Shown: positions 12,514 to 26,547, numbered from the stretch's first letter. The stretch: 64,000 bases of DNA from Opisthorchis felineus (GCA_004794785.1 SJOL01001702.1:7842-71841), one strand, 5' to 3'. The notes: generated from the letters alone by a model not told the origin. Numbers and translations are program-made.

Positions 12514-12661
12514 GCAAATTTTTTTCTCATATCGGGTTGTAGCTGCTTGGAATAACCTTCCTCCGGCTGTTGTCCACGCTCCTTCTGGAACTCAGTTCGA
12601 AGCACTAGTAGAAACTTTTTATGCGATTCCTCGTGCTGGCAAGCTCACCTCAGGTGTATGA

Positions 12662-15600
12662 CAGTCGCTGAACGACAAAAACAATACCGACCAGGGAAAT
12701 TCGGGGAAATCCTCGATCCTGTGTACCAATCCGTGAATCTGAGAGTTCGGCCACGAGCTAAATTACAGTCAATGACCTTAGGCTACGTTGGATATGCAGT
12801 TTTAGCCAAGTAAATCACCCGGGTTCGAAAGCAAGTAAACCCTAACCTGAAACACAATAAGCTCTGAAGCGGGAGAGAGTGGCGCTCATAATACTTCTCT
12901 CGCGCCAGTAAAATAAATTCGCTTTATTGGTTACATTATAACCTCCAAAATTTCCCCAAACGATCCACATGGTAGGCTTAAGCGATGAATCCTCGTCCCG
13001 GTGCTGGAGCTCCGTTTTGCCGGTACACCCGCTAACACAGATTTCGCGTCGAAATTTTTGTAGCTAATATGGCTGCGCACAACGTTACATGTGTAACACA
13101 TAATACATGCCTGATTCCCACTGTGTATAAGGCTCTTGGCCAGTGCAATGTTTCACGAAAGCGGTTACCAAGACAAAAATACCTCGACCAGTTATCTATT
13201 TGCTCCCGGCCGAGTTCATTGCGCAGCACTGGCCCGCAAATCACAACGGGGTTTGTTCAGTGCTGAAGGAGCAAACGTTTTCTCCAGTGGTGATGATCAG
13301 TGCGCGCCTTTGACTCGTTTGCAAGAAGGGATATTGCTGTTTGAGGAAAAACTAGATGGGTTATTGGACGGCGAGGCAGAGCTCTAAGACTTTTGGGGCT
13401 GCGATGATGAATATTGTCCTTATCGATTTTTTCGTGCAGAAAACATATCAGGTCGGTCAGTGAAATTCCGAATTCGACCATGTCCTGACTTTTTTATCAC
13501 CTTTCCACAATAGAGGTATTATAGGTGACAGTCCGTGTTTTCAGTTCTTTGCCGGAACACTGTTTGCGGACTTTGAGATCGAGTGATGTCAAATAATGTA
13601 ATGCTTTAATGAGACTCCTACAATTTTCCGCAGAAATGTCGGGGCTACAGTCGACTAGTACACAAACTAGGAGTACGGATAAAGACCGGCTATTATTCTA
13701 ACCAGTGCCAGGTCTTACGGTTGCGGACAGTGAGGCAGGTTGCGGTCGACTGCCTTGGGATAACCGTTCGAATGCAAAGAACTTCGTTTGCAAAGCGCGA
13801 TCCGTATCAACAGGGGCACCCCGGAGCGTGTGAAATTTATTTAAACGGGATGAATAACAAGTACGTAGAAGGACTTTTCTTGCACGGAATTTTAACGGCC
13901 AGATCCTTACAAACTGGAGTCGATGTGAAGGTCTCTACCGCCGGGAATCTATAGTGGGCATGTATGCTCTTGCAGCCTTTTATAGGCATCCAAGTTCATC
14001 GACCAACATCAAGATTGGTTAAATTTCTAGGGTTGTCTTAAGGTCTGCCATAATAGGGGGCTCGATGCATCTTATGTTAAATCAAGGTATCCGCGCGCAT
14101 GACGATTACGGAGAAATCATGGATTCGGGTTTCAATTATTCTTGTTCTACTGATATGCATATATACCCCTTATTGTTTCCTCCAGCGGATCAACGGCAAC
14201 CCGTCGTCTTTCCTCCTATTTCCGTGGCTACTCATGAGTTGTATGATTTGTGTTTGATTACCATAAGGCTGTTTTACTTTCCTGCCGATCGTTTCTCGGT
14301 TTCTTTGATCCCCGCTTGAAGTTTGTTTGCCCTCTAGTTACTGATTTCCAAATTTTGCTGCCTCTCTGTCTTCGCTTTCAACTTCTACAGCCGCCCAGAC
14401 GGAAAAGTGGGTCGCCCGTGGATCACCCGCGGATCCCTCAGATGGCAGGCAAGTGCCATGTGACCATCTCAAGCTACCAGGCAGCATAATTTTGTACTAC
14501 CTTTCTGTTGCGTCTTAGTTAATGATGTTTTACGGGCGCGTTTGTTTTAAGTCTGTATTTAAGCGTGCCTGAGCTGGCATTTTGGCCTGGATCAGCGGCA
14601 AGTGCTGGTTTTTCAGGTCCCATTCTAAAGACTGCAGGTATATCTAATTTGTACTAGTTTCACCCGACACCTGTTTTTGCAGGTAGTTCCATTTGCCTTT
14701 GATTTAAGAACACCTTTGAACGTATCGACTGCCTTCGGCCCTGCTAGCAATGTGTCTGTCCACTTACATGGTCTGAGTGCCTGTATCCGGAGCCTTGTTG
14801 CCTCAGGGCCTCTTGCACCCCTCAATTTCGTCATTGTTGGCTAAATGTTCCACACAATCCACGATGTTTTTCAAATTATTCGTTTATGGAGCCAGTTGTT
14901 AAGGCAGCACTTACTGCCCTCGTCCATCTGTTCTACTGCCCGGTACAGGCTGAATAACTAATGAGCATAGCCGGTAGCTCTAGTTGTCCTGGGAGATCAC
15001 TGGCCATGGTATATTATATTCCTCCAACGTGAGTAATTCCTGGTTAAGCCTTAAACGTCAGCTTCGTATTAAGATGAAAATAATTGCCCTCCGTCTTAAG
15101 CGCGTGGCGTGGTCGTCATTCAGCTCCTCAACTGAGGGTGTGATGAAGATTTCCACTCAAGGACCTGGGCCGCAACCTGGACGATACTGTGCGCACTGGA
15201 CGGTAGTGACCCAGATGATCCAGCATTCGTTTGATATTGGAGTGCCTGGAGTTACATGAATGGGAGGATACAACATCTGTATGCCAATTTCGCAGGCTTC
15301 GGTTTCGCCAGACTTCACCGTACGTCAGCGAAGAACACTCACATTTAGATAGGGAACCTCATGTGACATGAATTTAATACCAGCCAGAAAGTTTTGGAGC
15401 ATTATCAGCCAACTGCGAATTGTGCGCTTCGATCAGGGGAGATAGACAGCAAGTCTACAATTTAAGTGAGGAAAATCAAAGACCAGTGCTCGAGTGAACT
15501 TCCTTGCCTAAGTAACGAGAAGAATTGTGCTAGAGCGACCACACCTCTGAAGATAGTCGATAAAATTTTGTCCTTCTACAACGTGAGGTAAACTTCACAA

Positions 15601-17690
15601 GACTTAGATAATAAGGTGACATTCTGTTATTTTAAATTGCCTCCCAAAATCCAGAAATTGTTGGTGACTAAAAGAGTTGGCGTGCTGCTGCGTGAACTGT
15701 TAATAACCGGGTTGGATGAAGGCATGATGCAAATTTTGTAGCAAACAGGACCCAGGGTTTACTCATTAGTTTCTTCAGCATCCAGTTGTATACAAAATTG
15801 TTAAACTTGACATTTTACCAGTTCGCTAGGAATTCGTGAGTAGAAACACGAGCAGCGCATCTTACAGAATGGTGAAGTGTACGCCATCATCCAGGGGACA
15901 GCAAGGTAGCTCTTAGCCAAAGTAGACGCTCATTATGACTTTGGCTTTGCCTCTTACAACTCCCGTAAGGTTGACGGTAGAATTTTAGGCCGAAAGCTTC
16001 CTCAAGGAATCAACACGAAACCTCACAGATTTCGGGCGGATTCTTTAAAAAAGCCCACAGTGCAATTTTCTATCGATAATAACATTTTGGATGTCGTAAA
16101 CATAGTCATTGCTGTCTTCTAAGATCATTTTTGGGCTTAAAACTCCTAAGTATGTGTTACATGCGAACCAAAATATCTTGCTTTTGGATATCTTTTGTAG
16201 GCGAATAGTGCAAAGCTGTGTGGCTTGAGGACAGCCGAGGAAGAAGCGGACCAAGCCATTAGTAATTCGCAGGGAATGTGTATGCCTGGTCTTTCTTGAT
16301 GTTCACCAAACGCAAGCTCTACAGTGTTCTGCTTTTGGATGCACCTGTTCGATGAAAATCCCATTGATTTGTAGACGTACTCCTTGAGAGTCTTTCGAGA
16401 GTCTCTTTGTAGAGGCTTGACCTTTGTGTTTCATATAAAATCAACCTTCTGACAATGATGGCGTTGAAAATTGTTGTTGACGATCAACGGCCAACCGCTG
16501 GGTTCTACCCCGAATAATGACGCCCACATGCTGATCGTCCTAGTGTCAGAATAGTTTTTAAATAAAAGTGGCCGTCGGTCTGTCTCCTTAGGATGTAGAT
16601 AATGCTTATACTGGTGCAAGGAAAGCGTCATCCAGCAAGGCCGATAGTAGGTTCAAGGAGTGCTTTTTATCCTGGGGCTATGAAATCTGAGGTCAGTCTC
16701 TTTCGTCTGCGGATCGCAAATGGTCAAGCAAGTCTATACGAGTAGGATGCTACACGGAGAACCTTGGTAGAATCTCAAAAGTTCTACGACGACTGGGGAG
16801 TGATTCACACTTGAGCATCGGAGAGAACTCTACAGGCACAAAAGATAGCATCAAAATTTGTTTCTAAACACTGGAGTATATTTACTAAAGAAGCTCGCAT
16901 GAAGAGGTCCGAATGCAAGCACAAAACCAAGTTTTAAAAAACTTGAATAACTCCAACTTCACTAGACCGGTGGATGCCCTCCCTTCACTCTACCTGTTGG
17001 ATGGGTTCACCACGCACTCGATACCATCAATACAACTATCGCTTAACTATGGGATGTTTACCGCCCACACTTAGATATAAACAACCAACAAGCGGAGGGC
17101 GACTACAAACAACGGGTCCTCATGCCACCAGTTTCATCTCTAGGCCTCAGATCTGTACAAGCACTTTGGTATGGGTAGTCAGAAGGATAGGGCGTGCTCC
17201 ACGCTCTAGCATTAACTTACATAATGCATGGGGGTCAGCTCAGACCAGAGGCGGTTTAACGTCATTTCCGCTTACGGTTACCATCGTGCTTCCTTTTGCA
17301 GACGTGTCATCCGTTCAAAATTGAGAAGAAATTAGTGTAAGCAGGAAAACTGCATTAACTTTGGGCTCGTGAAAATAATTCACAAATTATTCAAGGTCAT
17401 GAAATTATCCCCTCGTCCCACTTTGTAAAGTATTTCTCAGTGTATGGCGGTGGCTTGGTGTAAAAGACGTCGAGGCTGTCAAACTAATTCAACTTCTCAT
17501 CTTTGATTTCGCAGACACTGGCAAAGCTCGCTGCTACGGCGCTTTAAACGGAACAAAAATTTAAGCAAGCTGCGATCAGACGAGTGTTTATGGAGCTTAT
17601 AATAAGGTTTTTTTGAGTTAAACAATCAAGCCAGCAAAATGCGGTTAGTACATATAAAAAGCCACCCCACCTGGTCCCCTCCAACTGAAC
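12662..17690. other. Unrecognised sequence
   Basis: About 5 kb with no domain I can name. Short open frames (13.0-13.5, 14.0-14.5, 16.0-16.6 and 17.0-17.3 kb) show no conserved motif and no clear splice pairs. The stretch 15.0-16.6 kb reads like eroded coding DNA on both strands, but I could not assign it to any element. Confidence 0.35.
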
Positions 17691-18645
17691 CAAAATTGCC
17701 TGTGATCCTACATAAGATTTGGTCCACCTGTATAGACCCCACTGCCTAACCCACAATCCCGCTGCCCACAGAAGTGCACCCCCCATCCAATCACCTCAAC
17801 CCTGATGTTCGTTACGGGGCCACAGAGGAGCCGAAGTGCAGTGATGAAATGGTGCTGCCATACCCGGCCTAACGACACATACGAAACTGTTCTCTTCATA
17901 CTCCGGACATCTCCATCTCTCCATCTCGAAGCCTCAGCTGCAAATACGAACAACCTGCTTACAAAACCTCAGGCAATTCTGAATAGAGTTCGTCTTAATC
18001 GACTCAAACCTCCTCAAGGATTTAACCATCTTGATGCGTCCTGTGATTTAGCACCACCTCACCCTCCCAAGGAAACTTTATACCTTACTTCTCGCCAGTT
18101 CCAAAGTACACCCTGAAGCTGAGAAGCGAGCTACAATTTTGAAATGAAATTCTCCACCTCATCACCCCCACTTACGCTTTTCGAGACCCTGGCCAATACC
18201 TCAACCGTCCAAGGCCACGCAGCCTCAGCAGTGGTTTCCGGTTTGAGTTCAGCTGGGCCGACAGAAACCCTGAAATACTCCTAGATTCTTTGCGCAATTT
18301 ACAGTTCCTTGTCACGTACCAGGCATGAACCCTCAGTTTTGCTTTCCTCTTGTTGTTGCTCGCCATCTCCGATTTGTAACGGTTGGATCTTGGCTCACTT
18401 TGGTATGTTCCCTACAAGCTGGAAAAACCCTATTAACTGAGTTTATCTGTACCAATGTCATCTGCATTTATATTATATCAATTTAAGCACGACCCCATCT
18501 TTGTCGGATAATGCCCATAATTTACGTGACTGACTCCTCCCGCGCCCTGCTGCATGCATTCCGACCGTACCGTTATGATTACGCCTGACGGCAGGCCACA
18601 CAATAGTTTTGAATACGCACAGCAATAGTGAAAATTATTATTTCT
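17690..18645 (+). repeat. Dispersed repeat, copy 2, with ATT-rich 3' end
   Basis: The first 750 bp align in blocks with 8740-9540. From 18480 to 18645 the sequence then resembles 1-220, sharing a TTATGATTACGCCTGACGG-type block and an ATT-rich end (about 18636-18650). Together the three places suggest one element family whose 3' end has this ATT tail. No open frame of note is present. Confidence 0.45.
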
Positions 18646-21190
18646 AAATTATTCGACTCAAAAAACAAGGATGCAGACCCAGCGGAACTGCATGTTTTGA
18701 CATTTGCCCCATCTCGCCGGTGACCGGGGCCTGAATCATCCCATTATAAGGCTTCCTGACACACATTTTTAGCCTTCAACCCTCTTTTGGTTTTGTCCAC
18801 CTGCCGCCGCAATCATAACATATGTCCAGACAAACCTCGATCGAATTCTAGGCAAACAACGAGACCTCCATGGTCCTAAGTTCCGGGAAAGATGTCCCCA
18901 CAGCCCGTCGCCTCCCCTGACTATGTTTATCCCAACTTCAAACTTCAATGACAACCCTTACAAAACGGACGTAACCAGCTTCCGCAGTCATCATACCCTC
19001 GCTCAGCAGCCTGTAATTCAAATCTGGCCATCCAAAGCCTACACAACCACTCACATTGTTCGAGCACTGATTATGCCCCTGTCCTTTTGGGTACACACAC
19101 AGCTAGGATGACAGCAATATTTCCTCTAAATCCACGGGATTTCTCCAAAGCCAACACCCATTAGCACTGAGCCTCAAGTTCAACGCCAGATGCGGCATGG
19201 AATGGCTATGAGTGACGACATCGTGCTGTCCTTGGTGCGTCTACGCTACGGATGTTCATCTTTCGAAACCAGAGCTACAACTTCTAATCCCAACCCCACA
19301 CTCTGTCACCTGGGAAGAGTCAAAGCTCTCTGGGAACGTTTGCAGTTTGTTAAACCGTGAAGTAATTGTAGAGGCATGTTGGTCCAGGGCTCGCTCTGAT
19401 AGGGGATATAAAGCGGGCTTCAGTCTCAGCAGTAAATCGTCCCAGCAATAAAACGCTACAAAGTTAAGGCAAGGCACGGCTACCGCACCGAATGTAAGCT
19501 CACCGAAAAACCGACCCTTAAATGAAGCCCACTCTTCGCTACCATCCCCAAGAACTTTGGACGGCTTTCTCACTTTCAGGCCAAAAAGGCTTCAGTCACC
19601 TACAAGGCAACGCTAAACCCTGATCTCGGAACCGGGTAGCCATTAGAATCTGCACATCTGGGGCCGGCCTTCTTGGCAGCACTTTTTATCGGGGGTTTGA
19701 CGGAACTGATCTCACACCGGGATTATTTCCCGGTCAGAGCAACATCCAATAACTCTTTCTCAAGGGTTGTGAAGGACGAAAACCACGCAGCCACAAAATT
19801 CTCCACAAAGATCTGTGAAATCCAGCCCACAATTTGCAGAAATATGCCAATACGAAGTAAAAGTTGAATGCGGGCGAAAAAAACAACGATTGAATAATAA
19901 TACAAATTCCAACAAAAGTAAGGAATACTATAGCGTTATTCATCCGCACGTATGCGCAGAGAAATGCCACATTTCAACACAATTTCCTTCTACGAACAAT
20001 GGTTTTGGATCAGGATAAGCGCTCTAGGGTTGTAGCCCCGTGTTAGCTTACGGTTTCTTCTGGATAACATTCGCTTGCTAGGCCTGTATAGGGTTGTGCA
20101 ACATTCGCCTTGCTAAAACAAGCGCTGCCGCGAAAATTGATCGTGTCCGACGGCATGTGCGACTTATTTTATTGTACTGAAGCAAACATCGAGGTCATTT
20201 AAGTTTGGCGAGTTTTCGTCAGTTTCACAAAAGTTTCACGTTATGAGGGGGACAATTTCTAATAGAAGGGATGCGAAAGATGCGTGTTCAACACTCTGTA
20301 TAAGAACTCACCCTAGTGTACCCAATAAGGTTGAACTTTTTTGGTGATTTCCGACTAGGAAGCTGTTCTTCTACTTGACAGTTTTCGTAGTTGCCTCAGT
20401 AAGTCATACATAAGGTATATAAAAATATCACAGTGATCTTGCAGATGCATCAGGCCAACTGGGAAATTCGTTCATAGTTTGTATTACTTTGCGTTCTCTC
20501 TTAATACAGGTTCATTAGTTATCCCCAGAGGTGTTTTTTTATTGGTTTTCTCCACATGTTTATATAAGCTCGCTTTTAAATTTTATGGAGCTGTGGCCTG
20601 GGTTTCCTGAGACTACTCGTTTGCATCTTTAATGTTGTATCGCTTGCCAAGTTGTTACTACGTAACTTCCTCTCCTGATGAAGAAGATCAGTACTCCGGC
20701 AGTAGATGATTAGTGCAAAAATTGGTACAGCCAGGTCATTGCCATCCAAACGCAGTGAAAATGGCGACAGTGGAAGAAAGTGGTATGGTCAAGGCATGGC
20801 AAAAATTTTTGTCTGAGGAAGAACTGGACATGAATAATAGAAACAGCGGTACTGATGCATTCAAGAGTAACCTTTGACAGCTTTGAACTGAAGTGACACA
20901 GTCGAACTTGGTTTTGGCTTTTGCACTTGGAAATTTGTCAAAGAATTCCTCCGCTGTCTCATCAATTCACTGAGTTAACTCGTGTAATTTGGACCGGATT
21001 TTTCACACACAGTACATCCTATGCGTGAGAAAATTTTCGTCCGGTTGCATTTCATTGAATTTCAAGATAGCCTTGGCTAGCTGGTCAAAAACATGCAGAG
21101 AGGTTCACTGACCATTGAACCACAAGCGTTGACCCTGACCATAGGGACCGGTGCAAAAGTCCCACAACTACTGGTCAGTCAGCCCGTACG
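18646..21190. other. Unrecognised sequence
   Basis: About 2.5 kb without an identified element or gene. Open frames near 19.2-19.6 kb on both strands overlap each other and show no domain. The part 20.0-21.2 kb is AT-rich with many stops. Confidence 0.35.
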
Positions 21191-24100
21191 AACCTAGCCT
21201 GGACACTTTTACTTCAGAAGGCGGACGTGGAAAAGTTGATCACTCGTAATCGTTCTGTGGAAAATTCGGAGCTACCAGCCCTCAGATCAAGCATGTCGAA
21301 GGCTGTCAGCCTGATTGCGGATGCAGTCTTCACTGTTGACCCCGAGGGCCGAGGTCTCAAGTCTGACAACATTGTACCTGAAAATCCAACTTTATATCGA
21401 GTTGGTCCCGCTTGCTGCAGACGAGCTGGAAATCAGTGTAACCATAAAACAGTTGCGACCACGGTCGATCAAGCCACGCAAACCTAGCCAAATCGGGAGA
21501 CATTAGCTGAATGAAAGTTTCAGTTGTCTACAGAAACGAGCCCCTTTAGGTTGCCGTGAGAAGCAGTAGAGCCTGGTGGTTCAGTGCAACGAACAAGTAG
21601 CCCGTCAGGTATACCTTGATGGCCAAATCGTGCGCAAAATCCATAGAAAATAAACGAAAGAGTCGCTAGTACAAGTATTTGAACAGGGGTGAATGTGAAT
21701 TCTAGATGTGGTATGTCACGCGCTGCAAGCAGCAATCATAGAAATTTTCATCCCCAGGAGGGCGAGCCTCATTTCATAGAAACGGAAGGTTGGCACAAAC
21801 CGGACTCATAGATAGCAAGGAATACCTCACAGAGGAGCATGGTATGATAAAATCTCCAAGGTAGGAAACAGGCAGAAGCGCTACAGGGACGCCCTCTAAG
21901 CCTTGGGATCAAAGCCAGCGTTGAACTACTTGTTCAGCTAACCCCCTTATAGATCCAAACCGATCTTCTCCCTACCCTTGGATGCAGCAGGAATACCATT
22001 AAAATACTTGTTAACAAACCAATTCAGTCTTTTTAACCAGATTTTGATATTCAAAAGCAGGATTGCCTTGACCACCATATTTGCACTTGGAGAGGCCTGA
22101 ATCATATCGCATATCTTCGATGCTAAGATCTCAGTAGACGGCCACCACAGTTCCGGGCTCACTCAGAGTGCTGGTGAACAGGTGGCGTTTCCTCTTACGT
22201 AAACACGACCCTGCCCACTTCTCTCTGACTGCAATTCTGGAAGATTCTGCGACGCACTGTGGATTCGAATTAAACTGCACGAGGACTGGTTTTCTTATTT
22301 TTGACGTTGTTATTTGTTGCCCACTAAGTCAGCCGGAAGCCGACTGACTCCTCATACAAACACCTGAGCAATTCTCCTTCCAATTTACGCATCTGTTTTT
22401 GCAGGTGAGAGCTTGGATGGAGTTCAGCACGTGGGTCCAGTGGACATTTTGCGTCATCGCTGACTCCATCCGTGCTACAGAGCGTTATAATTCGGTATGT
22501 GGACGCTCCAACCAGATATCCTGTAGGCAAACTGCCGTCCCTACAGGATCTGATTATCACCAGTCAAAAACACTTCGTCGATCAATTGACATTTAAAGAT
22601 CCCCTGGGACATAGTCACCAATGTATTCTAGCTTCCGACTTCATTTGATACCTAGCCAGAAACCATGGACTTCAAACCTTCATTCAAAACTTCTGCCGCG
22701 AAGATTTCCAGGACTGCCTATCTTCTTTGGTCAGCTTGAGACTGGACCGGATTTTGTATACTAGGCTCACGTGGCTACTGCCCATAAACTTCACAGAGCT
22801 GTCGCAGTGTTCATTCCAAAGAAACAGCATGCAGCCAAAAAAAAACAAAAATCAAGGAGAACTTAGTATCTTCTGGAACTGAGATTCAAAATGCCTTTGG
22901 AAATGATTTCTATAAGAGATGCAGAGGATCAGTTGGCATTTTGCAAGATGTGAAATGGCCGTAAGTCAGGGATCCACCAACTAGACTTGCTAAAGCAGGC
23001 AACAATAGTGAGTCTTTTCCGAAAAGGAAAAATGTACTAATGTATTAACTAAGCCTTGGCCTTCTCATTGGGAGACAAAAACGGAGATTCACAAGCAATC
23101 CAATGGCGAAAACAGAAGCCTTCAGAAATTACTATTCTGGCATGTAGTCCGCACCGGAAAATTCGTCACATTCAATTTTGGCAAGGTTAAACTATGAACA
23201 CCCTCCAACCAATTTACTGTTTACGAAGGACGTGAACCCCTGCACGAGACAAACTCCTTCAGCGCTTTGGGGCCAGATGAAGTACATCCAAGGATCTTGA
23301 AGGAAACATCACTTAGCTTGGCTAAATATTTCTACCTGGTGTTTCTTCAGCCGGTCGACGTAGGGAATCTTCCTTCTGCTTCGAAGGAAGGGATTGTCAC
23401 GCAAATCTGCAAATCTGGTAACCGTTTATTGCCCGGCAACTACGGACATACTAACCTCACCAAAATATTTGGAAGGTGATGGAACATATTCTGAATCGGG
23501 CATGCTAAACCGCCTCATGGCCAACAACTGGATTTCTCCGGCGCAATGCGGATTCCTCTTAAACCATTCCCGCGTGACGAAGGTGTCTGTGTCAATGGAG
23601 AGCTTAACACAAACCAGAGACAACAGACTCATGTCGAACACCGTATTCCTCGATTTCTTGAAAGCATCTGATCAAGTACCACAAACTTGAGACCTATAGA
23701 ATTCATGAGGAAATCCTACACTGTATCAAGGCTTTTCTTTGAAGTATAGTGTTCCGGGCGAAACTTGGATTAACCTGCTCTTCTCCTCTGTTGGAGTTTC
23801 ACGAAGCTTCATCTTAGAACCACTCCTCTTTCTGACCTACGTCAGCGGCCTTCCGGATGCTCCCTTAAGTTCACGTTTATTTTTTGCAGACGACCAGAAA
23901 TCTCGGAGTTCAGACGCCAAGATACTTTAAATGGGTTTCGACGTCGCAAAACAGTGGCCAGTGGGCTCACATCTTTCTCTGAATAAAAAAGAATGTGTCC
24001 ATGTGTCATTCCGAAGAGGCTCATGGAACACCTTCCTCGTAGATGGTGAGAATGAGCTAGGAAATAATAGGAAGTAGTGTTCCCAGAAGACTTAAGTATC

Positions 24101-24480
24101 TGGCTCCTTTCAAGCATGCCCCCTCACTTCATCGCGGAATGCTGGCTCAAAAGACATTCGCTGTTTTTCGATGCACTTTCCACGGCATTACTCGCATGGT
24201 ATTCCAGAAATCCAGTTGAGGCTAAATCAAGCCGCCTCTTAAATACATCAACCAAGTTGCCTACTCAGGACGTAAGAAGCACGTTATCCTCGTTGACATG
24301 CCCAAAAGGCTTCTATAAAGATGATTACTGGTCCGAAATGCGTGGATTATGAAACACGCCTGGTGGTGTTTAAACTCTTTCTATTAGACTGTCGTCGCCT
24401 CCGAGGGGACGTGATGTTTACCTACGCTTTGATTGAACGAAGCTTCGCCAATAGACCTTTTGCCGTTGACCCCAGTAATA
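21190..24480 (+). mobile_element. Second CR1-like LINE copy, decayed but with RT palm
   Basis: Pieces appear in the same order as in the copy at 9.85-12.66 kb. They are an ORF1 segment (21227-21487), an eroded endonuclease (about 22180-22640, ending with a GHSHQCIL-type motif), the RT finger segment ALGPDEVHPRILKE (23260-23301), a TVFLDFLKASDQV motif A (about 23642-23680) and an intact FADD active site (23883-23894), followed by KQWPVGSHLSLNKKE. Both stops and frameshifts are present, unlike the first copy. This copy keeps the palm that the first copy lost. It is not expected to be functional. Confidence 0.7.
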
Positions 24481-25300
24481 CACGTTAGGTACATGGTAGA
24501 AAGCTTTTTAAGATCATGGGGCGCACATTCATCACCGTCCTACTTCGTTGTTACCTATACAAATCTCCTACCAAAATATCAGCATGCTGAGCATAGATAA
24601 ATGAGCATGACTGATGATAAACAAGGGTTGGATGTCATCCACCCCTAAAAGGCCACGTTCCGCTGCTGTAGAGCACAGTGCTCTCTGCGGAGGTGTAATG
24701 AGCGCATCCTTTTGGACAAATACTGACTTTAAGCCGTAGATTATATGGGCTTGCAAACGTGCTGCATGCTTTCATTCGGTCCGCTACATATACAAACAGG
24801 GCTAAGGCACCTTTCCAGAAAGGTGCAATTTTCAACTACATCCAAGGTCTTACCATCATTGTTTAGTTGTCGCCAGGGTCCTGTCAATCTGCTAGCAGCA
24901 ACTTGCACTTAGGAGGCACGACATTCGTCCTAAAGTACCGGACGGAAAAAGACCAGTTTTTTCAGAATGTTCTTGGCTGGTAACACAGTCTAGAACTGCA
25001 TATTCTGAGTGTTACAGTGCAGGGCCACTCCTGCACACATGTGGACTGCTATATGTATGTCTTACTTTAGAAAGTCCTTGGTGGCAGAATAAAATATGAA
25101 AAGAGATAGCAGACAACACCTTTCCACCTGATGATTGGCCGTGGCCTTTCACTTGACGTAAGTAAAGGTCTACGGTCCTCAAGAAGAGACTTAACCTTAC
25201 TATGGTGTGGCGGTTTGTGTATCTTCATGACCCACTGAGCTATACTGGGGGGTGTCCGTGCGACACTCTCAGTCTGTAATATCAGGTTGGTCAATGATAA
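24480..25300. other. Unrecognised sequence
   Basis: Between the CR1-like copy and the RTE element I see no gene or repeat. Short minus frames at 24568-24835 and 25067-25312 lack motifs. Confidence 0.35.
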
Positions 25301-26547
25301 GAGGTCTGACACGCAAAGTGTCCTGGTGCTTCAGGACGAGGACCCTTATCTTCCTCCTGTCTAGGTCTGGGCGCCCTGACAGTATCCCAGCCCACGTACA
25401 ACTATGATAGTTGCAACTAATAGTACTAACATGCCACATCGGCCGTCGCGTGGTGTCATCAGCCAGGTAACCTTACTTGTTGCATACAGCAGAGTGAGTA
25501 AGCTAAACCAGGCTGCTGCTGACTCACTCGTTCTTTCCATTTTAATTGCCTTTCCTTCCCCTCCCACTACTACATTAATAACTGCCTCCTCGTGAATCTG
25601 TTAACTGGGACTGACGGTGCCGTTCGTCTTGCATTAGTTTTGGACGCTCGATCTGCCATAGGCACCTCAAAATCAGTCCCCAAGCCTCGGTGCCCATTTT
25701 TTATGGCTGATTTCACTGTTTGCATTCTGAAGCAAACAGAGCGGCAGGTTGTTATTGCTCTCACGTTGGACTCGCTTCGCATTGTTGTGTGCTGCGAATC
25801 AGAAGTAATACTTCAAGATTCGAGCACATTGGTTGAGCTAACTGTCCCATTACTCTCCGCTCGCTTGCGGCGGCGTATCTCTGGCCGTCCGGAGGCCGCT
25901 GCGACATGATGTGCAACGTTTAGTGTCTTCCTAAGTCACCGGGAAGAAGAACTATTGTTTAACTGGACACCTGTTTATATTCGGCTCTGTGGGGTTAGGC
26001 CGATAACGTCTGTGAAAGTCTCACAAGCTGGAAGTTGGTCGCCATCTGTTTATCGCGTCCGCCAGCGTCCCAGCCGGCGAAAGCTTTGACATCACCAAAG
26101 AAACTTTTATTACACCTTGAATGCCTTCTTACGGGCAGCCAAAAGCTTAGATATCTTTGTGGTTTCCGGAGATTTGAGTGCACAAGTAGACGGACTTAGC
26201 GCATCTGAGACCGAATCGGGATTGAACTTAGAACGTACGGATAATGGCGAACGATCGCTTCAGCTATGTGCTGACCACGGAATGTCTTTATGCAGTAAAG
26301 ACTTCAGAAATAACCGAAGTCATCTGGTCACATGGTGTCCTCCAACAGCTTGCCAGCCACGGACTCAAATACACCATATTCTTGTCAGTTGCTGATGGCT
26401 TTGTCTACCGACCAACTTTCGCTTCTTCTGGAATATTTGTGTAAATTATGACCGTGTACTAGTCAGGAGTCGTTTATACCTTCGTCTTCTAGGACAAATC
26501 GCTTGGCAATCGAGAGGCTGGCAGAGGCTGGCTGAACGACGACAGCA
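25301..26547 (+). repeat. Duplicated RTE 5' segment, copy A
   Basis: These 1,247 bases pair with 38133-39380 (1,248 bases). By eye I count 22 substitutions (20 transitions, 2 transversions) and one single-base indel. Most lie in the first two thirds. From about 26147 to 26547 the two copies are identical. Copy A continues into the rest of the element, whereas copy B stops at the same GACGACAGCA point and is followed by unrelated sequence. Confidence 0.85.

Larger units (their letters stand above)
9850..12661 (+). mobile_element. CR1-like LINE, ORF1 to RT, internally deleted
   Basis: One + frame from 9958 to 12513 (852 codons) carries an ORF1-like basic region, an AP-type endonuclease (11050-11720) and the N-terminal part of a reverse transcriptase (about 12120-12513). 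The endonuclease shows LIALTETCLTPD, GGVALYL, LLLVGDFSAPKAS and LGHSDHCVLTFDF segments; the RT part shows a LGPDEVHPRILKE segment. The RT palm is missing. After 12513 a different frame (to 12661) resumes at the element's C-terminal SYRVVAAWNNLPP segment. So an internal deletion joined RT fingers to the tail. Seven in-frame stops interrupt the long frame and no frameshift does. Confidence 0.75.

Noticed and set aside
20676..20700. CTGATGAAGAAGATCAG as another hammerhead core
   Set aside because: There is no stem II followed by GAAA and no stem I pairing. Other CTGATGA sites (for example 6504, 41544 and 56645) fail the same test.
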